NCBI GenBank assembly: GCA_021160845.1
Contig: JAGHBT010000315.1
Span: 1-7,364, forward strand
Source: a bacterium
GTDB taxonomy: Bacteria > Krumholzibacteriota > Krumholzibacteriia > Krumholzibacteriales > WJIX01
Reading direction: 5' to 3'
DNA: 7,364 nt
Positions 1-6,153 of the stretch are shown here, piece after piece. The translations under genes and the position numbers were made by a program. The notes beneath the pieces are model-generated. The model did no database searches. It saw only the letters and a list, made by a program, of their open reading frames with translations, and had not been told where the DNA came from. Numbering within the stretch: position 1 is the first letter of the stretch; every line of letters begins with the position of its first letter.

Positions 1-617
1 AGGTTATAGCGGAAATGGACAGGTTGGGGATAATAATAGATTGTTCTCACGCTTCGCGCGGGACATTCTTTGAAATACTGGACCATTCGATTAATCCTGT
101 TATTCTTTCTCATTCCTGCATGAGGGCGATTTGTAACATTCCCAGGAACGCTGATGACGATCAGCTTCTTGCCCTTGCTGAAAATGATGGTGTGATTTGT
201 GTTAATTATTTCCCAGCCTTTCTAGAAGAGAAGAGCCACAGGGATATAATGAAGATATGGAGTGTCTACAGAGAAAAAAAGGGTATCCTTTCGAAAAAGT
301 ACGGGGGAGACCCAGCGAGGGCGAGCAAAGAACTGATGCCAGCCGCGATGAAAGAGCTGGGAAAATTGCAAATGCCAGGGCTTTCTCTTGTCGTGGATCA
401 TATTGACCACGCTGTAAAGGTTGCGGGGATTGACCATGTTGGAATAGGCTCTGATTTTGACGGAATCCCTCTTACCCCGTCGGGCCTTGAAGATGTTACA
501 ACCCTGCCGAGTCTTTCCGGTGAACTCCTAAAAAGGGGGTACTCAGAAAAAGATGTCGGAAAGATTATGGGAGGCAACCTATATAGAGTTACCAGTAAGG
601 TTTGCGGGGATGGTTAA
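1..617 (+). CDS. Membrane dipeptidase (peptidase M19 family), C-terminal part, 5' truncated by window edge
   Basis: This is the C-terminal part of a zinc-dependent dipeptidase of the renal dipeptidase (M19) family, which cleaves dipeptides, often with broad specificity that can include D-residues. The frame is open to the left edge (VIAE precedes the Met at 15), so the true start and the N-terminal HxD zinc ligands and bridging Glu lie outside. Counting that Met as residue 1, DCSHAS (His12) and LSHSC (His33) are 21 residues apart, exactly as the zinc ligands His198 and His219 of human renal dipeptidase. Arg44 in the PRN segment matches the substrate-binding Arg230, and GSDFDG (Asp147) matches Asp288. 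The VDHIDH stretch before it is also typical. The segment at about residues 70-120 is longer than in the mammalian enzyme. The Met at 15 is internal, not the start. The gene converges on the next one. Family assignment is firm; the substrate is unknown. Confidence 0.93.
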   Translation, partial: VIAEMDRLGIIIDCSHASRGTFFEILDHSINPVILSHSCMRAICNIPRNADDDQLLALAENDGVICVNYFPAFLEEKSHRDIMKIWSVYREKKGILSKKYGGDPARASKELMPAAMKELGKLQMPGLSLVVDHIDHAVKVAGIDHVGIGSDFDGIPLTPSGLEDVTTLPSLSGELLKRGYSEKDVGKIMGGNLYRVTSKVCGDG

Positions 618-668
618 ATAAAGGGCGTGATGATTTTTCAATAAATGATTCTGCTATCTGAAGAAAAT

Positions 669-708
669 TAAGGCGGCGAGGAATTCTGAATGTATCCCCA
701 CCGCCTTA
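669..708. terminator. Bidirectional intrinsic terminator-like hairpin between convergent genes
   Basis: An 8-base perfect inverted repeat (TAAGGCGG at 669-676, CCGCCTTA at 701-708) encloses a 24-base loop. It is followed by GTTTT on the plus strand and preceded by AAAAT, which gives a short T-run on the minus strand as well. It sits 51 bases past the dipeptidase stop and 14 bases past the stop of the minus-strand transketolase-like gene, so it could end both transcripts. The loop is long and the T-runs are short, so termination may be only moderate. Confidence 0.6.
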
Positions 709-722
709 GTTTTAATCGTCAT

Positions 723-3095
723 TTAGTCGTTGTTTCTGTTTTCAATCCATTCGGCATATTCTTTAATCGCTTTCCATTGTCCCTCAGGGTGCAATTCGGC
801 TTCTTCGAAAACCTTGTGTGCCTTCCCGCTTCCGAGGTAATGCCCATGTTTGAAAGCATGGAGGCTGTGTTTTCTGCCTTCACGTGATACGACCCAGCGG
901 TACAATGTCGGTAGGGTGAGCCCGGTTATTCCCATGGCTTCGTAAGCAAACTTGTCCGGATAAATCTCTGCCTGCTCTTTTTCCGAAAGCATCGAGAAGA
1001 GTTCCGCGCTGGTGACGTAGAACACATTCATGTTGAATCCGGCCTCATCAATCCGCGGGAGAACTTCGTTTACGAAGGCGTTTGTAATTCCGCTACCTTG
1101 AAGAACCAGTGTGCCGTGGTAATGTTCTTTTGAGGGATCAGCCGTTCTCATAGCATACAGTCCTTTTACGGCCGCGGTAACCGGCGGAAGATTTAACGTT
1201 TTCCTGTCTATGATTTTCTCACTCGGGCGCGTCACAAACGGAGCAAGAACCGCGGGACGCTTCTTTAACGCGGCGATAACCATGGGATACATTTCATTAG
1301 GATCCCATGGTGTGAGTGTAATCATAACGTCACGCGGGAAGTTTTCCTGAACTGCCTGCAGACACTGTGGATCGGCGTGGGTTGGTCCGTCTTCGCCGGT
1401 TTTAAGGCCGGCGTGAGCGTTTACAATGATAAATGTGTTTTGGGGAAGGCCCAGATAGGCCTTTTTTGCCTGTTGTCCAATTCCGTGGAGTCTGGCCGTG
1501 ATGTGCTCGAGCGATGTAATAAAAGCGCCGTAGGATGATCCGGCGCCGATCGCCTTCCCGTAGGTGGAAATCCCCGCCATCAGCCCACCCATGCAGTCTT
1601 CACAAATACCACCAGCGGCGATCAGTCTGCTGTCCGGATTCGAGATGGAATTCCAAAAGCCGTCCGGGAAACCGCTGTTTAGTTTGTTGATGCTGGTTGA
1701 TCCCAGAAGGTCGGCGGATGCGCCTATAAAGGCGCCTCCTGTTTTCTTGTTGAGGTATCCGAGGGTTTCCCCCAGAGCGGCGCGGAGGGTTTGAGCCCCT
1801 CCTACATCATAGCTGCATTCGGAAGGGATTTCATCATATTTAATCTCATCGGAGTATATAAGATCAAGATTAACCTTATCGTTCCGCCTCTTTCTGTCAA
1901 GCCTTGAAAGACGGCTGTCTGCTTCCGCGAGACGGGTTGAGAAAAATTCCGCGATCTCATTGTTCTCTTTAAAAATCCCCCTTAAAACGAGCAAGGTGTC
2001 GTAAAAATTCTGTTCAATATTCGTTTGTGTCTGTTCTCCTTCGAATTTCGGGAATTTTACTTTAAAGCGTTCCTCAAGAGGCTTAAGAGTATTGTAATAT
2101 GCCTCTGAACAGAAATTATGACCGGCTCCGTGGGATTTTCTTCCCTCAATACCATATTCCCAGCCCTTTATTGTACGGTAAATAATTGCGGTTGGTTGGT
2201 CGTTCCGGCGTTTACCGGCAAGCTCGAGGGCCGCGTGAATCTGTCTGAAATCCTTGCCGTTTTTTACTGAGATTACATTCCAATCATGAAGATAGCATAA
2301 CTCAGCGGGTGTCCACTGGACATAATCGCCGGGGATAGAACCTTCGCGGCAGACCTTTTCAGAGTCGATAGAGGCCTGGTTCCAGTCGACATGAAGAATG
2401 GTATTCCATAATTGTGCGGTGGCTGCTGCCGCTAAAGCCTCGGAGACACGGCCGGGAGTCATTCCGCCCTCACCTTCGAGAACATGTATAAGAGGAGAAT
2501 CCTTTCCAAAGTAATCCATAGCTCCGAAGCTCAACCCGAAGCTTGATGTTATCCCAAAACCTGAAGCCCCCGTTGAAAGCTTGACAAAGGGCGTCAGTGG
2601 TGTTGGATGGCCGTCAAGAGATTTGGCCTTAAATTTTGCGAAGAGTGGTGTTTCCTGAGTAGGATTTCTCCTGAATCCAAGCAGATCTTCCATTCTCAGT
2701 TGGAATTTCGGGTCGGGAAGAAGTTCGGGATCGCCTACCTTCGCCGCTTCATTTCTAAGTGCCCACATGGCGTAAAGTCCCATTGCCTTGTGCCCGGCCG
2801 CGTAAGAGAAAATGTCGGCTTCCAGACATTGCGGATCACTTATCCTGTAATTCATTATGGAGAAAAGCACGCTTTCAACGATTCTCCCCGATGAAATGCT
2901 TCCTCCGGGATGGCCCGATTTGGGAACGAAATTATATAAAATACCGCAGAGAGTGCGGTATAGTAGATCGTAGTCTTCGAACGCCGCAGATGCGGTATCT
3001 GAAAAATCCGAGGCTACCGCTGTGGAATCTATTTCGGCGTAGTAACCGCGTCTGGGGCCAAAATCCATTTTCTTAATTAATGAGTCAGTAGCCAA
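723..3095 (-). CDS. Transketolase-family thiamine diphosphate enzyme, diverged and enlarged (790 aa)
   Basis: It probably transfers two-carbon ketol units in the cytoplasm using thiamine diphosphate and a divalent metal. The full transketolase layout is present: PP domain (about 40-330), Pyr domain (about 425-630) and a C-terminal domain. By eye against E. coli TktA, the histidines of GHPGG (His62), AGHKAM (His102), DGHPT (His163) and SHGAG (His322) match His26, 66, 100 and 261. SADL (Asp462) and Ser466 match Asp381 and Ser385, Glu499 the catalytic Glu411, His561 His461, GEDGPTH (567-573) Asp469/His473, and Arg623 Arg520. The metal motif is GEG-29-N (Glu209, Asn239) rather than GDG, Pro214 replaces Glu160, and Gly432 seems to replace Arg358. 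About 125 residues are extra over TktA: an N-terminal extension, an insert near 105-160 and smaller ones. The start is TTG at 3095, fixed by GGAGGA five bases upstream. The family is firm; the substrate is open. Confidence 0.88.
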   Translation of the reverse strand: MATDSLIKKMDFGPRRGYYAEIDSTAVASDFSDTASAAFEDYDLLYRTLCGILYNFVPKSGHPGGSISSGRIVESVLFSIMNYRISDPQCLEADIFSYAAGHKAMGLYAMWALRNEAAKVGDPELLPDPKFQLRMEDLLGFRRNPTQETPLFAKFKAKSLDGHPTPLTPFVKLSTGASGFGITSSFGLSFGAMDYFGKDSPLIHVLEGEGGMTPGRVSEALAAAATAQLWNTILHVDWNQASIDSEKVCREGSIPGDYVQWTPAELCYLHDWNVISVKNGKDFRQIHAALELAGKRRNDQPTAIIYRTIKGWEYGIEGRKSHGAGHNFCSEAYYNTLKPLEERFKVKFPKFEGEQTQTNIEQNFYDTLLVLRGIFKENNEIAEFFSTRLAEADSRLSRLDRKRRNDKVNLDLIYSDEIKYDEIPSECSYDVGGAQTLRAALGETLGYLNKKTGGAFIGASADLLGSTSINKLNSGFPDGFWNSISNPDSRLIAAGGICEDCMGGLMAGISTYGKAIGAGSSYGAFITSLEHITARLHGIGQQAKKAYLGLPQNTFIIVNAHAGLKTGEDGPTHADPQCLQAVQENFPRDVMITLTPWDPNEMYPMVIAALKKRPAVLAPFVTRPSEKIIDRKTLNLPPVTAAVKGLYAMRTADPSKEHYHGTLVLQGSGITNAFVNEVLPRIDEAGFNMNVFYVTSAELFSMLSEKEQAEIYPDKFAYEAMGITGLTLPTLYRWVVSREGRKHSLHAFKHGHYLGSGKAHKVFEEAELHPEGQWKAIKEYAEWIENRNND

Positions 3096-3100
3096 TGTAT

Positions 3101-3106
3101 TCCTCC
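3101..3106 (-). promoter_or_regulatory. Strong Shine-Dalgarno site that fixes a TTG start
   Basis: On the minus strand GGAGGA is followed by five bases (ATACA) and then TTG at 3095-3093. The next in-frame Met is ten codons into the protein with no comparable site before it. An ATG overlapping this site (3108) is out of frame and meets a stop after seven codons. TTG is therefore the best start for the transketolase-like gene. Confidence 0.75.
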
Positions 3107-3187
3107 ATGGGTTGAAATTTAGATTAACTTCTTTCAGCGTAAGGCTGTTAACTTAAACTAGAGCAATTTCTTTCGTGTTGAACAATT

Positions 3188-3217
3188 AATATAAATCACA
3201 CAGTATATAATTGTCAA
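3188..3217 (-). promoter_or_regulatory. Sigma-70-type promoter for the transketolase-like gene
   Basis: Read on the minus strand, a perfect -35 box TTGACA (3217-3212) is followed after 18 bases by TATATT (3193-3188), five of six matches to the -10 consensus. Transcription would begin near 3181 and leave a leader of about 85 bases before the TTG start. That leader holds a small imperfect stem (TTAAC with GTTAA around CAGC/GCTG, roughly 3123-3152). I do not recognise it as a known riboswitch, and it is not a thiamine (TPP) element that I can see. Confidence 0.6.
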
Positions 3218-3286
3218 CCATGATGTCCTCTGTTTTTAAGGGGGATGAAGGATAGATAAAGATGATAAAGAGTTAAGGGGTTTGTT

Positions 3287-3292
3287 TATAAT
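3287..3292 (+). promoter_or_regulatory. Possible -10 box for the MBL-fold gene
   Basis: TATAAT stands 22 bases before the ATG of the MBL-fold hydrolase. A start near 3299 would give a very short leader that still contains the AAAGGGG ribosome binding site. No convincing -35 box lies 16-18 bases upstream. A second TATAAT at 3206-3211 lies inside the spacer of the divergent minus-strand promoter and also lacks a -35 box. Which one serves, if either, is unclear. Confidence 0.25.
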
Positions 3293-3314
3293 TTCATAAA
3301 GGGGATGACAAAGA

Positions 3315-4028
3315 ATGGAAGCCGCGATTATTTATGATAATTCAGCGTGTAAAAAAAATATTCGGTACGGCTGGGGTTTTTCCTGCCTTGTGGGCAGGCG
3401 TGTTTTATTTGATACCGGAGAAAGTTCCGAATCACTTTTTTATAATATGGATCAGTTAAATGTGGATATTTCCAAAATAGAAGCAGTGGTGATTTCCCAC
3501 GATCATTGGGATCACACGGGGGGTCTGTGGGGGTTGCTGAAAAAACGAGAGGGACTTCCCGTTTACTCCTGTCCGGGGTTTGGCCCGTCTTTTATAAAAA
3601 GGGTTCGCCAATCGGGGGGGAGGCCTTTTGAAGCTGAAAGATATCAACGGATCGATGATAACATTTCTGTTACAGGAGAGGTGCGTGGGAAATATCGTGG
3701 AGGGGTTATCTCCGAACAGGCGCTTATAGTGGAAACAGGAGGGAAAATTACTGTGATTGTCGGGTGTTCGCACCCCGGGATTGTTACAATAGTTGAAAGG
3801 GTAAAAACCATCTTTCCCGGCGTGGAAATTTCACTGGTCTTTGGCGGATTTCATCTTAAGGATGAGGATCCTCAAAGCGTGAGGGCGATAGTTTCCTCCA
3901 TGAAAGAATTGGGTGTTGAAAAAGTGGCGCCGGCACATTGCACCGGAGAGGAAGCAAAAAGAATCTTTAGGGAAGGGTATGGGGAAAACTTTGTATCGGT
4001 TCAGGCAGGGGAAGTATTCGAGATATAA
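3315..4028 (+). CDS. MBL-fold metallo-hydrolase, COG1237-type (RFAP-synthase-like)
   Basis: A 237-residue single-domain metallo-beta-lactamase-fold protein, probably cytoplasmic since no signal peptide or membrane segment is seen. The main metal motif is SHDHWDHTGG (His62, His64, Asp66, His67), preceded by the strand VLFDTG (Asp33). Later ligand-type positions are GCSHPGI (His153), GGFHL (His180) and APAHCTG (His208). This set, especially CSHPGI, GGFHL and PAHCTG, is typical of the COG1237 group. One archaeal member makes a ribofuranosylaminobenzene phosphate intermediate of methanopterin synthesis, but most bacterial members have no known substrate, and that activity is not claimed here. The ATG is the first possible start because TGA at 3306-3308 is in frame upstream; AAAGGGG ends ten bases before it. 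It is divergent from the transketolase-like gene and followed by a 197-base gap. Confidence 0.88.
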   Translation: MEAAIIYDNSACKKNIRYGWGFSCLVGRRVLFDTGESSESLFYNMDQLNVDISKIEAVVISHDHWDHTGGLWGLLKKREGLPVYSCPGFGPSFIKRVRQSGGRPFEAERYQRIDDNISVTGEVRGKYRGGVISEQALIVETGGKITVIVGCSHPGIVTIVERVKTIFPGVEISLVFGGFHLKDEDPQSVRAIVSSMKELGVEKVAPAHCTGEEAKRIFREGYGENFVSVQAGEVFEI

Positions 4029-4035
4029 AAGATTT

Positions 4036-4086
4036 AAAAGGGAGGAAACTTAGGAAAGATATACTCCTTTTTCACAAGTAAGGAGT
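4036..4086 (+). terminator. Possible terminator with alternative hairpins after the MBL-fold gene
   Basis: Eight bases past the stop, AAAAGGGAG (4036-4044) can pair with CTCCTTTTT (4064-4072) with one G-U pair, placing a five-T run at the end of a short stem. The same CTCCTT bases can instead form a 7-base stem ACTCCTT/AAGGAGT (4063-4069 with 4080-4086) with a 10-base loop but no T-run behind it. Both stems are weak, so this is a candidate only. Confidence 0.35.
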
Positions 4087-4115
4087 TCCTCTATTTCATG
4101 TTGGTTTTTATAGTT

Positions 4116-4143
4116 TTGATTTCAATTGATAAGATGATATAAT
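4116..4143 (+). promoter_or_regulatory. Extended -10 promoter for the ADP-ribosylglycohydrolase gene
   Basis: TTGATT (4116-4121) is followed after 16 bases by a perfect TATAAT (4138-4143). The bases TGA just before it complete the extended -10 form TGnTATAAT. Transcription would begin near 4150, about 75 bases before the ATG. This suggests the gene has its own promoter rather than relying on read-through from the MBL-fold gene. Confidence 0.55.
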
Positions 4144-4207
4144 GTTATTTAGTGTAAAAGCATCTGTGATTCCCATCGGTTCAATAGTCTGAATTCAATA
4201 AGTTCAA

Positions 4208-4213
4208 GAGGAG
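4208..4213 (+). promoter_or_regulatory. Ribosome binding site at unusually long spacing, with an ATG-TGA between it and the start
   Basis: GAGGAG is 12 bases from the ATG at 4226, longer than the usual 5-9. Between them lies ATG TGA (4216-4221), a start codon directly followed by a stop. No better start in the gene's frame is seen: the codons just upstream (TTA, GAT, TGT, AAA, GAG) are not starts, and the protein begins with the conserved MIGAIAGDIIGS. Confidence 0.5.
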
Positions 4214-4225
4214 AAATGTGATTTA

Positions 4226-5035
4226 ATGATCGGAGCGATAGCGGGAGACATAATAGGTTCCGTGTACGAACACAGTCCGATTAAGACTAAAGATTTCCCT
4301 CTATTTAGTGAGAAATCACGTTTTACCGATGATTCTGTACTCACAATTGCCGTAGGGCATGCCATTACGACAAAATGTTCATACAAGAAAGCCATCAGGG
4401 AAATTGGAAATCGCTATCCCGAAGCGGGGTATGGGAGCAATTTCATCCTCTGGCTGTTTTCACTGATAGAAGAACCGTACAACAGCTGGGGGAATGGGTC
4501 GGCGATGAGAGTTTCGCCGGTTGGATTTGCTTTCAATACCCGAGCGAAGGTTCTCGCGGAAGCGGAGAAAACAGCCGAGATAACACATAACCATCCCGAA
4601 GGTATTAAGGGAGCATGTGCAACAGCACTTGCGATATTCCTAGCGAGAAACGGGGCGGAGAAGGAAGAAATAGAGAGTGAAATCGAACGCGAATTCGGTT
4701 ATGACCTGGACAGGACGATATTGGATATAAGGCCTGATTACAGTTGGGAAGCTTCATGCCAGAAAACAGTACCGGAGGCTATTGTCGCCTTTCTCGACTC
4801 TGTCTCCTATGAAGACGCAGTTAGAAACGCCGTTTCTTTGGGGGGTGACAGTGATACGCTGGCCTGTATAGCGGGGGGGATTGCCGAGGCCTATTATCGG
4901 TATGTTCCGCCGGAAATTCTAATGGAAGTTAAAAACCGTCTCCCGGATGATCTGTGGAAAGAATTCAGGCGGTTTTACATTGAATATGGAATACAAGAGA
5001 TCGCCGGGCAGATGAAAAAAGCTGAATTGGTATAA
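4226..5035 (+). CDS. ADP-ribosylglycohydrolase family protein (DraG/ARH-like, COG1397)
   Basis: A 269-residue enzyme of the family that removes ADP-ribose from proteins or nucleic acids, or cleaves related ADP-ribosyl compounds, using a two-metal (magnesium or manganese) site. It opens with the family signature IGAIAGDIIGS (2-12). TDDS (34-37) supplies the first aspartate pair of the metal site; GNGSAMR (89-95) and HNHPEG (121-126) follow, and GGDSDT (206-211) supplies the remaining ligands. All core motifs are intact, and the length is slightly below the roughly 300 residues common in the family. No signal peptide or membrane segment is seen. No ADP-ribosyltransferase is encoded in the window, so this is not a visible DraT/DraG pair and the target is unknown. 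The lipid kinase follows 109 bases later on the same strand, without a clear terminator between. The family is firm; the substrate is not known. Confidence 0.92.
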   Translation: MIGAIAGDIIGSVYEHSPIKTKDFPLFSEKSRFTDDSVLTIAVGHAITTKCSYKKAIREIGNRYPEAGYGSNFILWLFSLIEEPYNSWGNGSAMRVSPVGFAFNTRAKVLAEAEKTAEITHNHPEGIKGACATALAIFLARNGAEKEEIESEIEREFGYDLDRTILDIRPDYSWEASCQKTVPEAIVAFLDSVSYEDAVRNAVSLGGDSDTLACIAGGIAEAYYRYVPPEILMEVKNRLPDDLWKEFRRFYIEYGIQEIAGQMKKAELV

Positions 5036-5080
5036 ATATGTAATACTGAAATCGAGCCGGGTTGATTGTTGTGATATTTT

Positions 5081-5109
5081 TTGAGTACACCTACCTGTCG
5101 GGTTAAACT
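5081..5109 (+). promoter_or_regulatory. Weak promoter candidate for the lipid kinase gene
   Basis: TTGAGT (5081-5086) and TAAACT (5104-5109) are 17 bases apart, each matching the consensus at about four of six positions. The predicted transcript start near 5116 would lie just after the TTG at 5115, which favours the ATG at 5145 as the translation start. Read-through from the gene upstream is an alternative. Confidence 0.3.
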
Positions 5110-5144
5110 TTAAGTTGCGGGACAGATATCAATTTGGGATAACC

Positions 5145-6035
5145 ATGGGAAGAATCCTTGTAGTACATAACCAGGCATCCGGAAACCATAACGCATCCCT
5201 TTTAAGAAAAATTCTGGATAGCTATTTCAACACTTCAGAGTTTAGCTACAAACTGCATGAGATGAATAAAGGTGATTCGGTTGAGGCTGTTGTTAGTGAA
5301 TATGTGGAAAAGGGATATGGAATGGTTATCGCTGCCGGTGGGGATGGAACAATCTCGGGGGTTGCCGGAGGACTTGTGAACAAATCTGTGCCATTGGGAA
5401 TTATTCCTGTCGGTACAGGCAATATGATAGCAAGAGAATTGAAGATACCCCTTAATATCAAACGTTCAGCTCAAATAATATCGGGAAGGCACTCCATAAA
5501 GACAATCGACGCCATGAGGGTTAACGGCCGTACTTTTATACTTACTATCGGGGTGGGCATAAGTTCATTAGCCGTAAAAGATTTGACAAAAAAGGAAAAG
5601 AGCCGTTTTGGGATTCTCGCATATGTTGGTTCCGCCTTGAAACATATTGTGAAATTCAGGCCGCACGCCTTCACTTTAACAATAGACGGTGATAGAATAG
5701 AGATAAGATCACCCGAGGTATCTGTGTCTAATGGCGGGGTGATAAGCGACATGATACTTCCAAAGGGACTTAATATACAGATAGACGATGGGGCTGTGGA
5801 TGTCTGTTACGTAAAGGCTAATTCGATGCGAGACTATCCCACCCTCCTCCTGAATGTTCTTAGAAGAAAACCAACGGATTCCAGCATACGATGCATCAGG
5901 GCAAGAGAGAGTGTTACGATAGATGCCGAAAAGAAAATAACCGTTCAGGCGGACGGTGAAGTGATGGGAGAAACCCCCGTTATAGTGGAAGTTATCCCCG
6001 GTGCGATCTCTGTTATTGTTCCGGAGCGCAATTAG
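5145..6035 (+). CDS. Diacylglycerol kinase / YegS-like lipid kinase (DagK catalytic domain)
   Basis: A 296-residue ATP-dependent kinase of the bacterial DgkB/YegS group, which phosphorylates diacylglycerol or another lipid alcohol at the inner membrane surface and so recycles lipid head groups or makes phosphatidate-like products. The first strand and loop (ILVVHNQASGN, with Asn9 and Gly13) are typical. The nucleotide motif GGDGT is at 65-69, PVGTGN at 88-93, DDGAVDV in the C-terminal beta-sandwich domain at 214-220, and ADGE at 269-272, where the aspartate is the likely catalytic base. Length matches the family. The ATG at 5145 is preferred because GGGA lies five bases upstream and the conserved fold begins at once. 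The in-frame TTG at 5115 would add ten residues with no good ribosome binding site. The actual lipid cannot be told from sequence. It converges with the permease gene. Confidence 0.9.
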   Translation: MGRILVVHNQASGNHNASLLRKILDSYFNTSEFSYKLHEMNKGDSVEAVVSEYVEKGYGMVIAAGGDGTISGVAGGLVNKSVPLGIIPVGTGNMIARELKIPLNIKRSAQIISGRHSIKTIDAMRVNGRTFILTIGVGISSLAVKDLTKKEKSRFGILAYVGSALKHIVKFRPHAFTLTIDGDRIEIRSPEVSVSNGGVISDMILPKGLNIQIDDGAVDVCYVKANSMRDYPTLLLNVLRRKPTDSSIRCIRARESVTIDAEKKITVQADGEVMGETPVIVEVIPGAISVIVPERN

Positions 6036-6153
6036 AATTCTTCACTATAATTAGAAGTGGTAAACTGGCTTTTGACTTTGCTTGCGCATTCCGATATAGA
6101 AACCGAATAATGTCACTTGCGGATCAAGAGGGCGTTTCCGAACCCGGTTTGAT

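Noticed and set aside
690..887. Plus-strand open frame of 65 codons beginning in the terminator loop
   Set aside because: It starts inside the hairpin at 669-708 and runs antisense to the C-terminus of the transketolase-like gene; no ribosome binding site or recognisable protein features.
2759..3076. A 105-codon plus-strand open frame opposite the start of the transketolase-like gene
   Set aside because: It lies wholly within a well-supported gene on the other strand, its translation resembles no family, and it has no ribosome binding site. It is a shadow of the real frame, as are the open frames at 1564-1794, 2607-2894, 3456-3773, 4375-4590, 5246-5461, 5471-5752, 6277-6498 and 6948-7202.
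3085..3108. Seven-codon minus-strand ORF (MEEYIGY) overlapping the TTG start of the transketolase-like gene
   Set aside because: Its ATG sits directly on the Shine-Dalgarno site with no site of its own, and nothing in the short peptide suggests attenuation. Most likely chance.
3305..3337. Ten-codon plus-strand ORF (MTKNGSRDYL) overlapping the start of the MBL-fold gene
   Set aside because: GGGG abuts its ATG with no spacing, so initiation there is unlikely, and the frame ends at once inside the real gene.
5115..5144. Upstream TTG start for the lipid kinase
   Set aside because: It would add ten residues without a ribosome binding site, while the ATG at 5145 has GGGA at good spacing and begins directly with the conserved fold.
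6030..6056. Direct repeat AATTAGAA (6030-6037 and 6049-6056) after the lipid kinase stop
   Set aside because: Only eight AT-rich bases in two copies; expected by chance in such a gap. I also looked here for a convergent terminator and found only stems of three to five pairs, none convincing.
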